Source: Sisyra terminalis
Lineage: Eukaryota > Arthropoda > Insecta > Neuroptera > Sisyridae
Direction of reading: 5' to 3'
NCBI GenBank assembly: GCA_958496175.1
Contig: OY292276.1
Location: 23,578,001 to 23,642,000, forward strand
DNA length: 64,000 bases
Each line of letters starts with the position of its first letter. Position 1 is the first letter of the stretch. Both the position numbers and the translations under genes were made by a program. Positions 11,070 through 23,523 of the stretch are shown here, piece after piece. The notes below the pieces were generated by a model. That model was not told the DNA's origin and made no database searches. It was given only the letters and a program-made list of their open reading frames with translations.

Positions 11070-11215
11070 TTTGGTTATAGCAAACTAACCCACTCTCATC
11101 TGATAACCGGTGAACAGACAGGATGCAGGAGATATAGGGGAAAATTAACAGTGGAACATGTCCTCCTGGAATGCCAGTGTTACAAAGAGGAAATGGAGCA
11201 TCGTAAGGTGAGTCC
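11070..11215 (+). pseudogene. LINE C-terminal remnant, plus strand
   Basis: The plus-strand frame reads SKLTHSHLITGEQTGC, then KLTVEHVLLECQCYKEEMEH. LTH.HL and LTVEHVLLEC are hallmarks of the C-terminus of Jockey-clade LINE ORF2 after RNase H. The copy stops soon after, and no reverse transcriptase part is attached. It lies about 200 bases from its inverted relative at 10625-10860. Confidence 0.65.
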
Positions 11216-11259
11216 TTCCTGCTCGTGCGATGGTCTTTTCTCCTCCATAGCTTCTTAAT

Positions 11260-13384
11260 TGCTTTACTATATGAATGACGACAATATACAAAATTTTTAA
11301 AAAGTTGCAACGAAATAATGAAACTTTCTGGTATATTTTTTCTATTTTTTTTTTATAATAGAAAACAGAAATATAGAAACACCTTGTGAAATTCATCAAA
11401 AATTCATGTTTCGACCAACTATTGCTTTATCTCCCACATGTGTTGCTGATAGAAATTTAAAAAAATATGTAACATGTAACATATTAAAATTTATAGTTGT
11501 TCCACAACTTTTTGTAAGTTGAAATCTCAAGAGGAATCAATCTCAAAAATTTTCTTGAATAATATCCAATAAATCCAAGAAACTTGTTCATTAAGTTCCT
11601 TTCCATTTTCCAATTTGCATTCCAATCAATCTCAGGAGAATTTGGAATCGAATAAACGACATTTTCTTCATTTTTTTTTACCCAATTCTAGCAAATGAGT
11701 TTAAAATTTGCATACTAATTAATCGAGTCGAGTCACTCCAAATGAGATATTTGAAACCCAATTAATGGAATAAGTAATATATTTGATAAAACGGTAAACA
11801 AATCGTAAAATCCCAAAGGGCAAGGGTACGTTTAGAAATAGTTTCGCTTTTATTATAAGTAACAACAGTTTATTAAATTTAATTTATTAATTTTTAATGG
11901 TTAAAATTCCTTCATTCCTTCAAAAAACGTAATGTTGTTAAAGTTTCAATCGAGTCCAAGTTCAAGTACCGTTCATATATTTGGTCAAATAATTTGAAGA
12001 CAATGACTCAGATTTTGGCACGAACTTATTAAAATCCAAATTATGTAACATTTTTGTTAATTAATTTTACAATGAAAATTGTGGCAATGTTCTCAATAAC
12101 TTGCAGAATTTGGTGCAAATAAAACAATTTTAATTTTTCAATGTTAAAGTTTATTATTTTGTCATACAACTCTTTCTCTAAAAATTATGAAGAATTATAG
12201 GTCAAATCAAATTATATTTATTTAATTGATTCCGAAATGAATTTACTGAAGCTTGAAAATATAAAATCCACTTTATAATGTAAAAAATCGACTTAATTGC
12301 TCGTTCAGAAGTCAAACGTTTGTTTCTTTTTCTGCTTCAGAAATTAAATCAATTTAAACTGAATTAGCGTAAGTGTTGCAATTTATTATGAGAAAAAATA
12401 TTTTTTTTCAGCCAATTTATCTTGTTAGAAGAATGAAGAAATTAGATTTTATGTCACACTTATCACATAATGTAGCATATCGTTATCGTTAGTTATGTTG
12501 ACTTGAATGAAATAATTTGCATCTCGTTACGTAATTGTCGTGTTTCTTGATGTCTCTCGATTTTGTTGCATACTAAATTAGCTTGGATTATGCTTCAAGT
12601 ATTACACGTAACGAGATAATATAAATATTTTTAATTACTATTATTATTATTATTGCTGTGATCAAAGTCTTTCTTGAACGATATTAAACGAGACTTGAAA
12701 AAGGGGAAAGAAAGATGCTATATATGTATGTATCTACCTATCCGTATACTAACCATATTATTAATTTTACAAAATTACTTTCACCCATTTGGGTGGAGCT
12801 GATTAAGTGGTTGCATCTTGCGAAAACATTACTTGCTTCAAATCATTCATTTGATTTGATTAATTTTCTGTAAAAGAGTAAATGGTCTAATTTTTTTTTT
12901 GGTTTTCTGAAGAAAAAAGCATTGGAAAATCCATTTCACATATTTTTTGAGTATCGGCAACTCTTACATCTTTAACCAATATGTGGTTGCATTTTTATTC
13001 ACAGAAGCATCACAGAACCTCTTTTATTCTTGTTATTATTATTAATATATATTTATATTACTTCTAGTAATAATCTAAAAAGGTTTATAGCAAAATACAC
13101 CAGCAAAATACAGTAACTGTTTTACCAAATGAAATATAAAAATTTGATTAATACATATGTGATATAAAATTAAAGTTACGTACGAGCCATAAAGATATAA
13201 TAAATATACTGTAACTAGTATATACTTTAGGTACATAAACTATAAAGTTACTCAGCTATCCAGTCAATAGTTCTAATCTACTTCCCAAATATTTTTTCGT
13301 ATTAACTTCTTATTACAATTAAGAGTTATCAAATTATTAGGGAGCATATTAAAATATTTTATTGCAACGTACTACGCATTCTTG
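11260..13384. other. AT-rich stretch, only a short inverted repeat seen
   Basis: No gene. A short inverted pair, CTCGTTACGTAAT near 12525 and ATTACACGTAACGAGA near 12601, may mark a small MITE; there was no clear target-site duplication. Otherwise nothing recognised. Confidence 0.35.
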
Positions 13385-14250
13385 GTAGGGGAGACCGGGT
13401 ACAAAAGTAACAATTTGTACTTTTACCTTGATTTCTGGCTGGGTGTTATTATTGCCATTAAATGAATATAACCACATATAAATTTAGTTTATGTTCTTCA
13501 CAATAATAATTTGACTTATTTAATTATGGTGTGTTTTATATTAATAACACAGAGTTAAAAAAAATGTCAGTTGTCAAGTTGTCAAAGTAACACGTTGTGG
13601 GTCGAAAGTAACAAGACAAAGGGGTTGCTAATGAAAACAAAAGTACAAGCTAAACCAACAAATCACTTATTTAAAGACTTTATATTAATGATATAAACCA
13701 AAATCTGCATTTTAAATACTCAAAAATTATATATTTTAAGGAAATAAATCAATAGAATGCCGCGACAACGCATAAAAACTACTACATGAAGAACTACCGA
13801 CACGGAAATGTATCGAAAACCAATCTATTGAATTAGATATTCATAAAAATATGATGTTAGTAATAAAATCATTACGAGAACAAAGGTAAAATATTACTTT
13901 TGTACCCTAGGGGGCTATGTTACTTTTGTACCCATTCTCATATTTAATAAAAGGTGTAATATTTAATATATGGTGTAAAATTTATCTAATCAAGAATGGA
14001 TATGGAAACATTCGGATTACTATGATCCTTTTACAACTACGTCGAAAAAATTACTTTTGGCTTGTTAAAACACATTATGTCCTATTATATAACCTAACAA
14101 CGCATTGCGTACGCGTCAACTTAATGCGATTGAAGGGGATGCTCTAGGCTACCACCTGATGGCAGCAAAACGATGTTCGCCCATTGGATAAACCTAGAAA
14201 GCATTTGTTACTTTCGACCCGCCGTTACTTTTGTACCCAGTCTCCCCTAC
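13385..14250. mobile_element. non-autonomous DNA transposon with 27-bp terminal inverted repeats flanked by TA
   Basis: The left end GTAGGGGAGACCGGGTACAA continues to AAAGTAAC; the right end (14224-14250) is its reverse complement with one mismatch. If the flanking TA is the duplication, the element is 13388-14247, as for Tc1/mariner-type insertion. Subterminal copies of the GTTACTTTTGTACCC phrase occur at about 13895-13935, and an inverted pair of GGGTCGAAAGTAACA lies near 13598 and 14203. The internal 76-codon frame resembles no transposase. Confidence 0.75.
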
Positions 14251-14584
14251 TTATGTTTTATTAATTTTTAGTAAAATTAGTTTGCTTGGTCGAGTTCTTA
14301 TTTGCCTCACAGAGTGGAGTAATTTATATTCGGTGAAATAGTACGTTAAAGCGTTAACAATAAAAAGTCGCTTAGTTTTTAATGGCACCAAAGCTTCATT
14401 ACCTATTTTTAATTTCCTTATTAAATTATTTTGTAATTTATTTAAATATGCATTTTATTTATAATTATCCACATATTCTAATAGTTTTTCTGTTAATCTA
14501 GGCGTAGACGAATCCAACAAATCATAGATCATGAAAATCGGTCTAGCCATTCTTCAGTTATAAATTGTCTAACTAATACGACTT

Positions 14585-14692
14585 TGTTTTATATATACAT
14601 AATAATATATATAATATATATTTATATATATAAATATTATATATATAATACATAATATATATATATATATATATATACATATATACCTAGAT
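14585..14692. repeat. TA-rich microsatellite
   Basis: Imperfect then perfect runs of TA and ATAT. Simple sequence, no other function visible. Confidence 0.8.
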
Positions 14693-14870
14693 AAGATGCA
14701 TTTTATTAAGAAATTAATTATAATATGCTTTTAAACTTGAATTGTTATCATTAAAACAAATCAAATTCTAGTTATTATAAATACAAACATTGTTAAATGA
14801 ACATTATTTATAAACGTAATAAAAAAATTATTTATTAATTTTATTTGTAAATATACTTTTTTCGGAACTA

Positions 14871-14933
14871 AAGTAAGTCACTTGAAATTTTGGGTCACTC
14901 GGTGACCCGTGGATTATAGGTTGCCGACCCCTG
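14871..14933. mobile_element. hAT-type transposon terminus, truncated
   Basis: The segment GGGTCACTCGGTGACCC ... GGTTGCCGACCCCTG has the form of a hAT-type end (reverse complement CAGGGGTCGGCAACC). The opposite terminus was not found nearby, so only one end survives. Confidence 0.45.
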
Positions 14934-14939
14934 GTTTAA

Positions 14940-16290
14940 AAGTACAATAACTAAAAGATATATGAAATTAAAAGGAAAATATGTTAAATGAAAAGAAAAT
15001 TCATATATAGAAAAAAGAATAGAAAAATATTTTAACTGCTTTTATGATTGCCTTGCTATAATTTTTAAGGCGTATCTATTTTTATCGAAAAACATTGAAT
15101 TATTCTTTTCTTATCCTTTAATTAACTTGTTTAACTTGTTTAATTAACTTCTTTAAAAAGGCAATATAATAGATAATAGACCTTTGTGGTAAAACGATAT
15201 CTTTACAAAAGGATCCATCAATACATTAGATAATATAGTTTCACAACTATAATTTTGTTCCATTTTCAAAACAAGATAGAAGATTTTAAATCCACAAATA
15301 ATATTTTTTGAAGATTCAATCGCACTTGTCTTAAATTTTAAATGAAACCCAACATTTCGAAATCGGGACAATTAATCAGACACATTACAATAAACATTTT
15401 ATTATCATATATAATATTATATTCTTGGAAAATATTACAAAAACCCATAGCACTATCAAATAAATTTTATTATATATTTGTTGTTTTAATCATATTAAGC
15501 TACTGTTGACTACTGTTGGCATGGTGGGTTATAATTAATGACAGATTATTTAACGAAATAAATTCGAAAAATGTTCTTTGATAACTTTACGAACAAAAAT
15601 GATATTTGACAAAGAGTGGGAACAGGTTTTATATTGAACTATCGGCATATTTTGTAACAAAAACGAACCAAGCGATTAAGCTATTTTTTCTATTAATTAG
15701 TGAAGAATTCACACAGCTTATGAAAACTAGTTATCGATAAATTGACTAAAAACAAGATCGAGCGACATAATTACACTTTTCTTGACTAATTGCACATTTA
15801 AAACGACCTCATGGTAAAATATGATCTAAAAATTCCCACTTTGGGGCAAATTAATTTTCTTTTTAAACTCACATTGTTCAGTATTAATTGAATTTACGAG
15901 AACGGTTTCATCGAGATAATCGATTTTTCATCTAAGATATTTTCGTGTTTTATTTAATTTTATATATATAATACATTGTTTTATTTATTTACACGAACAG
16001 TTGCGAAAATTTTAATTTAATAATAGAAAATGTGAATTTCGTTTTTGTTACGCTAAAAAGGAGAGAAACTGTTCTTTATTGTGACCATAAAAAATTTAAT
16101 ATTATTATTTTTCTCAACGACACATAAAATTTACCATAAAGAATATAGATGAATATTAAGTTTTTTCACATTTTAATATTCATAAGTTTTGGTTACAAAT
16201 TTAAAATCAATACATTTGCATAATAGTTGTAAAGAAATGATTTATTTTTAAAATAATTAACGCATAAAACAAAAAAATACATATCGTTGG
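14940..16290. other. AT-rich stretch, nothing recognised
   Basis: No coding pattern or transposon end seen. The 72-codon minus frame at 15153-15371 has no domain. Confidence 0.4.
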
Positions 16291-16299
16291 CCTAAAATA

Positions 16300-16513
16300 T
16301 TAACCTGCTAAGTCCATTTTTAATGATTTTTTTTATTCCAATAGGAAGGGAATAGAAAATTCTATCGAGTGACAAACTGATAAATAATTTTAAATATAGA
16401 AATTTCAAAATATAACATGAAACAAAAACCTGCTTTATGTACTGGCTTATGTAGCTTACATTCACTTTTATCCTTCCCCTGTAAAATTTGTTAAAATAGA
16501 CTTAGCAGACTAA
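16300..16513. mobile_element. small MITE, possibly piggyBac-like
   Basis: TTAACCTGCTAAGTCCATTT at the left is matched inverted by AAAATAGACTTAGCAGACTAA at the right. TTAA on the left and CTAA on the right would fit a worn TTAA target site, which is used by piggyBac elements. No coding capacity. Superfamily uncertain. Confidence 0.45.
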
Positions 16514-16519
16514 CACTTT

Positions 16520-19500
16520 AGGCTGAAGATATTACATAAATTTAGCGAAATCTATGAAGTAATTAATTATTTGGAACAAAAAAATTATAAAAATAATTAG
16601 GTTTTATTAATCTTTAATATTAGGTTTTTTAATCCAATACAGCCTTTTAGTGGGCAATTGGGCAAGTAGCTACTCCGAAACTAATAGTTATTGAATTCTA
16701 ATCTTTTTATCATGTCTAAATTTTCAATATTTCTCGATTTATAAATTTTGTTTGACCCTTAGAGTCGCTAAGAGCTTAACATGCGATAATACATAACCGA
16801 AATTAAATATATACATCGAAAATTTTAATCCATCTAGTTTTCCCAGTCAATGATTTCCGAATTTCCTGAGTAAAAAAGGGAAGTTGAATAATTGTTCAGA
16901 CGTAGTTGAAACAAAAAAAAAATAGGAAACTTATACAAAAAAACCTCTTTAATGTATAAGAAAGATAAGTCGAAAACCTCCAAAACTCAAAAAAATGTTT
17001 TGTTTCTTTCCCTTCAAGTCCTAAAGCTTCCATTGCTCGAAATCTCAATTAGCGAGTTTCTACAACTCATTTCGGTACATATTTTCTTTCCATTACTAAA
17101 AAAAAATGTATTGTACCTCTGTATCTCAAACATAGCAATGTTTGATTTTACAGCTTTCTCAATTCAATTATTTAATCATCGGTGTTAGTATAATTTTGAT
17201 TTTGGAATCAAATGTAGAACGTTAGCAATTTCAATTTTAGCGAAAAAAGTTCAGAATTATCCAACGAAAAAGACAAACAACTAGTCTTTTGCAATAACCC
17301 ATAAAATAAGCGTCGTTATTTTTACAGATCAGATAACAATATTTTTCAGTAATTTTTAACCCTAATATTTCCTACCCTTTATAAGTATTTTACTATACTT
17401 ATAATTAATACTTTATAGTATTCTAACAATCCATAATATGTTGAGTTACCATTTTGCGTTTATAGTTTGATTCTGAGAATTTAATTCCTTAAATTTTGGC
17501 TGTATAAGTGACTAGCCTTGTATTTGATAATTTTCCAATGACTAGAATATAATGCAACTTCGTGTTGCCCAGTGTCATTTGCGCATAGCATGAGAACTTG
17601 ATATAGTATGTTCTTATACCGTAATTGGAAAACTATCTTTAAATGAAAATTTTTTAATTTAGGTAGATTACTTCTACAAAAAAAATTGTTTTCATTTAGC
17701 CAAAGGCAAGTAACTAAAATATTATTTTCAGACAGCTCTATTGGTATATATGTTTACTACTAAAGTATAACGTTTTTCAAAGTAAAAACAGAAAAAAGGT
17801 AATATATTTATAGTAAATATCTACATACAAATCTTCCGAAATAATCACGGTATATTTTCCCCAATACCAAACGACTTATTAAACACCCCAATCAATCGCA
17901 AAACGTTAACATTTCAACCACGATTTTACTCCAGTCATAAAACATTTTAGGATTACTTTTTGCTTTATAAATCCCCCTTTAAGTTCACGCGATTAAATGA
18001 AACGTTTTATCATGTCTTGTTCATCATTTTTATTTTTGATATCATCAAAAATCGCTTCAATAGTAGCCTGATCATTGCAAAATCTGCCGTAACACATCAA
18101 AAGTTTCTAAATTGAAATAATTTTTTTGACTTATATCGGTCAAGTTAAGCAACATAAGAAAATTTTGTTTATGTTTATTATAAATTGAAAGTCTTGAATG
18201 TATTTTGTCAAGAAACAAAAAATGAATGTAAAATTAACAGATTGTCGAAATAATTTTAGGTAAATTAACAAATAAAACGGAATTTTCGAATATCACTGGA
18301 AAGCTGCATTAGTGCACATTATTGATTTTTAATTCAACATTAATTAATAATTATAGAGAAAAATATTTCATAAGAAGTTCGTATGACTTAAGTCTATAAT
18401 TTGTTATATTCGTAAGCCTCTATCCCGTAAATATTTCAATCATTCATAAGCAAACGTCGGTCGTCCAATCTCTATTTATAAATTCGATATATTTTCACAA
18501 TGTTGTAAATAATGATATTAATGGTGATTGTTACATAAATTTGGAATGAATTAATTTCGTGCAACAATAATTTTGCACGAAATTATTACTTTTAATAATT
18601 GCCTCCAGGGTATTTGTTTCAATTTCCTCACTAAAGCAAACAATTATTTTTCAAAATTATTTTTTGACCAATAACGATGTCTACAATCATAAAAAGTTAC
18701 ATTAGTAAAATTTCTCATTTAATAAATGTAATGTTAATATTGTCAATAAATGCTTAGTTGAAATAAATAAACAATAAATTCTATCACTAAGTACACTTAA
18801 ATATTTATTGGCTATTAATATATTTACGATTGCATAATTTTCGTAAATTATAGTAGGAGCAAGAAGTAGTGCCGTATGGCATTCTCCAAAGTCATCTCCA
18901 ATTAGAAATTGCAAGCGAGACGCAAATTGACTATGAAATAATTATAATTTTCTGATGATCTCAACAATGATCCTCTAAACCAAATGCAAATTATTTACTC
19001 TAAAAACCATTTTCTATAAACAAATTCAATTTTTTTATGGATTAAACTTCCATGAGGTATCTAAAGTGGACTGTAAAGTAGAGCAAGATTGCACTCCACT
19101 ACGGAAATGTTTACTTGCCTTCATATTACGTATTAATAATATATATTAAAATAACGACATCATACCTTTTATAAAACATAAATATTCTCATAAACGATTC
19201 TATATTGAGTGTCTTAAAGATAACTAAAATAATTTCATAAGTCTTAAAATGGAATTAAGGAAGAAAATTTAAAATCAGTTTTACAAACTATTTAATGTAA
19301 TGTAATTGGAAACTAGAAAATACTGAAATTTTGTGAGAAACTGAATGAATGTGTCACGGAAAATATCTTTATAAACACTCTTTTTATATGTATTATAAAT
19401 GCAGACAAGTAATGAATGTCTCAAACGGTTATACAATGTGGTAGTGGCTACTTTTGTAGAGTATGTACTCTTATTATACGTACATGACATGACAGAAATA

Positions 19501-20280
19501 GATGTGAAAGTCTTTCAACTGCTTGTCGAAAAAAAAAACGCAAAAATCACTAAGTAAAATTGATTCGGTGGACCTTGAGACTTGAGAAATTGCTAGTTCT
19601 TTGAAACTTGAGTATTATTTTCATCCACATAAATAGTCAAAATATAAGTATTGTCCAAAATGGTAAACGTTTCATGAATTGAACCAAAGAGCACCAAGAT
19701 TTCAGCCCAAAAAAAATTAATTATAGAGTATAGTTTTCTTCGATAAATCTTTCTCTTAAGGTTCTAAATTTTAACCAATATTTTTTGCAAGCCTCAGCAT
19801 AATATAAACATAACAACGTAAATCTTTTATAATTTTTTAAAGAGAAACCCCGGTAGACTTTTTTTTCCTGTGGAGTGCAATTTTGTATATTGCCTTTAAT
19901 GTATTAATTGCACATAGTTGAATAAATTCAAGTAAAATCTTCATCTACACATATTATATATCGATGCAGATCGTTTATTTTATTTTGAAATAAAAAATAA
20001 TTAAATTAATATAATACCTCAAAAAAAAAATTCCGAAAACTCAAGTAAACACTTTTATGATCTAAAACTCTAATGTTGTTCAAATGGCTTAAAATGTATA
20101 TAAAGTATTTCTTAGATCTAGAGAAACCTATAATTAGTATTACTACATAGTATTTCTTTAAGATGTTGAATAGAAAGGCAAGTACTTCAGCGTTAGTGTA
20201 AGTATAATTGCATATGCTTGATTTATATTAAAGATATTACTTCAAGAGTTTATTGAAATATTTTTCAAGAAATAAAATAA
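16520..20280. other. AT-rich stretch, nothing gene-like
   Basis: Scattered short frames (16952-17188, 18702-18914, 19281-19490) have no recognised domain. A short perfect palindrome, TTTCGTGCAA/TTGCACGAAA near 18557-18583, is the only structured feature noticed. Confidence 0.4.
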
Positions 20281-20284
20281 ATAG

Positions 20285-20535
20285 CAAGGGTGGATTCAGG
20301 ATTTGGGGGGGACACAATATCTTTCATGCAATTGCAAATGAAAGATTGAAAGATGCAATGAAAAAAATTCGCAATTCCAGCCGGAAATAACCTAGAGCTT
20401 CACTAATGTTCTTTCTGTTATTTTATTCATATATTCTAATAACTCTAATAATTTGTTTGCTTCTAAGTATGTACTGTGATGGAATCTCTACAGTTCAGAA
20501 AAATATCGTTGGGGGCACGTGCCCCCCGTGCATTC
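20285..20535. mobile_element. decayed MITE
   Basis: AAGGGTGGATTCAGGATTTG plus a G run on the left, and GGGGGCACGTGCCCCCC near the right end, resemble the G-rich and C-rich ends of hAT-like MITEs. No target-site duplication found, so both ends are approximate. Confidence 0.35.
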
Positions 20536-20947
20536 TTTTATTAACTCTTAATTAAGGATTGGGTAAGTAATAGAATTAATTGTATCCCAAAAATCACAAT
20601 AAATCTATTGATTAAGGTATATCTACTCTATTGCCAATGGAGCAAATATCTCAATTATTATTTGCCATAATGGTCTTAATTGATTTATAATTCGCTAATT
20701 AGCCATAAATAGGTAGTTCTTCTAGAATTGTTCATAAAAAAAGAGTAAATCTTACTGGTGGCTGACTGGTCAAGGTAGATGCTGAATTCGATCTTCGTAT
20801 CGAAAAAATTATTAAGGTTTTTAGAATTACGGTTTTTTATTAACTCAAGAGTTGCTAATAACCTGGCAATTATAAAGCGATGTTAAACAATGAAAACAAA
20901 AAATAGAAATAAAATTAAGTAGAAAATATTAGTCACTGGGGCATTAA

Positions 20948-21956
20948 CAGTGATGGATTTAAGCCAAGGCTCGTGAGACTCGGATCTAGGGCGGCATGAT
21001 TTTAGGGGCGGCATAACTTTTGGAACGCGAAAATTTTAAAAGCAAAGAATGTACGGACATTTCAAATTCAAAAATTGATTTAAGTCAGTTTTGCTACGAA
21101 TGAATAGATTGTCTTCAGTAAAGTATAAGAAATATTTTTTTATTGAATTTATTTTCCTATTTATCACAATTTTCAATTTTTAAATCACTGGTAATTAGAG
21201 GATCGCCATTTCGGGGACATACAGTACAAATTGAAGATTCCTATTATGGTATTTTTTTTAAAGAATCGTAGAATTTTTTGCTAAATTTGACCCTTTTTTG
21301 TCATATCATTTAAATGGGAATCCTGGTAGCCGAAATATGCCATACCTATCTAAAACAATCTAGTATACTTACAATTTAGAAGAGACCTTCGTAAATGTAT
21401 TCTCTTACATTATCTTCTTAAAGATTCGATACTGAAGATATCCGAAAATATATGGATTATATCACAGAATACATCACAGAATTTTCGAGATGTGTATCCT
21501 AATGTTGACATTGCTCTATGCATTTTTTGAATCCCAGTGCCAAATTGTTCAAGGGAAAGATCTTTTTTCGCCCTAGAAAAAGTGTGGACCAAAATCTACT
21601 TAATGTCCTAGCAGTATTTTCTATTGGACCATAATTTGTGCAAAAAATCGATTACGATGGTATAATCGAAGTTTTCACGTGAAATAAGGATAGACAGAAG
21701 AATTTTATACCTATCATAAGTGATAGTTGGAAAAAAGCTGTGAAAAATATTAATCTTTGAGAAACAATATTGAAATTAATAGGTTAAAAGAAGATAAGTA
21801 AATTATAAGAAGTTATGTTATAATTAATAAAAAATAATTTTTAGATTAAATATTGGAAAATTAGAAGTTTTATTTTTATAACCATTTTGTTATGGAACAG
21901 CAAAAGCGACATATCGAATGGAGTCTAGGACGGCATCGGACCTAAATCCTCCACTG
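20948..21956. mobile_element. hAT-like non-autonomous transposon with perfect 8-bp target-site duplication
   Basis: Left terminus CAGTGATGGATTTAAG; right terminus CTAAATCCTCCACTG, its near reverse complement. Both sides are flanked by GGCATTAA (20940-20947 and 21957-21964). The 8-bp duplication and CA...TG ends fit the hAT superfamily. Subterminal GGCGGCAT/ACGGCATC repeats lie just inside. A minus frame at 21410-21592 of 60 codons has no recognised transposase motif, so the element is probably non-autonomous or decayed. Confidence 0.85.
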
Positions 21957-21969
21957 GGCATTAACATTT

Positions 21970-22480
21970 AGCTTTTTTGGTTAGAACTTTATTATCAAAG
22001 AATTTCTAACAAAAAATAAATATGTATGAATGCAGGGGCATCATTTAAATTTAAATTATTAATTCACTTAATATGTCAAGTCTACGTACCCTTTCTACAG
22101 CATATTTCTTCAAAATATGCCCTCTCTTCTCTAAGTCGATATTGAAGTAGGGTTAAAATTGGGATAGTTGACACGTTGGTTCAAATAAATTACTCCAATA
22201 AATGAACCCAAAATCCCAAATACCGTTTGTATATATTAATCTTTTTATTATTTTTTTTTTTATTTTTGTGTCTTTTTTTGAATGGTAGATAACCCAGAAA
22301 AACCTGTACGTACATCCCAGCCCTTTGGGTTGCAGATTGCAGATAATGTTAATTTGTAATCACTTTTTCATGTTGATGATTATATTGGAAAGAATATTTT
22401 GTGTAACTTACACATTAATACTTTTTATTTTTCAGCATACGTCTAACTAGATTTTATATACATTCTCAAATATGTACTTT
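21970..22480. other. AT-rich stretch, nothing recognised
   Basis: No frame or repeat boundary seen. Confidence 0.4.
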
Positions 22481-22622
22481 ACAGTGCTCACCTCTCAATA
22501 CCTAAATCGGTGATTTCGGAAACGTGCATCATCCACGTAAAATACACAGAATTTGACGTGTTTTCGAAAATTAGTGTTCTTTCTACTATTAACAACTATT
22601 TTATTACGAATAGGAACTTTTT
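22481..22622. repeat. dispersed direct repeat, copy 1
   Basis: Shares with 23272-23417, in the same orientation, the phrases TCCACGTAAAATACA, CTACTATTAACAACTATT and TTATTACGAATNGGAACTTT. Around 80% alike by eye. Could be the two ends of an LTR-like or larger unit about 0.94 kb long, or two independent insertions. Confidence 0.6.
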
Positions 22623-23271
22623 TCTGCTTGCTTTATGTATATATTTGATTACAGTTCCAGGCCATATTAATGATGCACTATAGGATTTGTATAATATCTG
22701 AAGTAAGAGCTGTTTTATTTTGGGGCCATGTTTTTGATTGGGTTTAATTTTCCTGTACAAAAGTTATTTTTACGCTTATTACCAACAAGCGTGACTAAAA
22801 ATTATATTTACTAAAACTAAATTTTTATCATCAAATTAATTAAACATCTTAATTATGGTGAACTGAATTGTTTAATATTTAATTGAAAGCCCGTTTACTG
22901 ATATTTAAGCTCCCATTCTGCGCAGTATGCTGTCTATGTAGGACAATACCGTCTGCTATATTTGTGGATGATGATTCCATACGTGAATATTTTTTCTAAG
23001 GGCTATTTTTCTGTTGTGTCTTTTTAGCTATTTTTTTCTTCAGCAATTTCTACATATTTTCAATGGCTTTCAAATCAAGACTATTATCCTAAAGTAGGGT
23101 AATAGGGATAATAAACAAGGATTTAACCTTATCCAGAAAATATATTTCTTAAAAATCAATACAACTTTTTATATTGTAAAAAGTAAACAATATTAAGTTT
23201 AATTTAGTAGAATATGTACATTTTGTATAAAATCTTAAGTGCGTTTAATAATATGGCGAGGAAATGTAGGT

Positions 23272-23417
23272 ATTTAACAATGCTTACCTCTGATTTCGGA
23301 CCCGGTGATTTCGAAAACGTGTAATATCCACGTAAAATACATAGAAACTGACATGTTTTCGATAGCAAGTGTTCAATTCTACTATTAACAACTATTTTAT
23401 TACGAATTGGAACTTTT
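23272..23417. repeat. dispersed direct repeat, copy 2
   Basis: Second copy of the repeat at 22481-22622. It ends about 100 bases before the long foldback element at 23524. No coding region recognised between the copies. Confidence 0.6.
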
Positions 23418-23523
23418 GTATCCTTGTTTTATTAAAGAATGCTTTGATTGTAGTATCAAACCCGCAAAACGTAGCACCAAGATTGTGGGGGTGCCAATAG
23501 TATACAGTATAAATATATAATAA

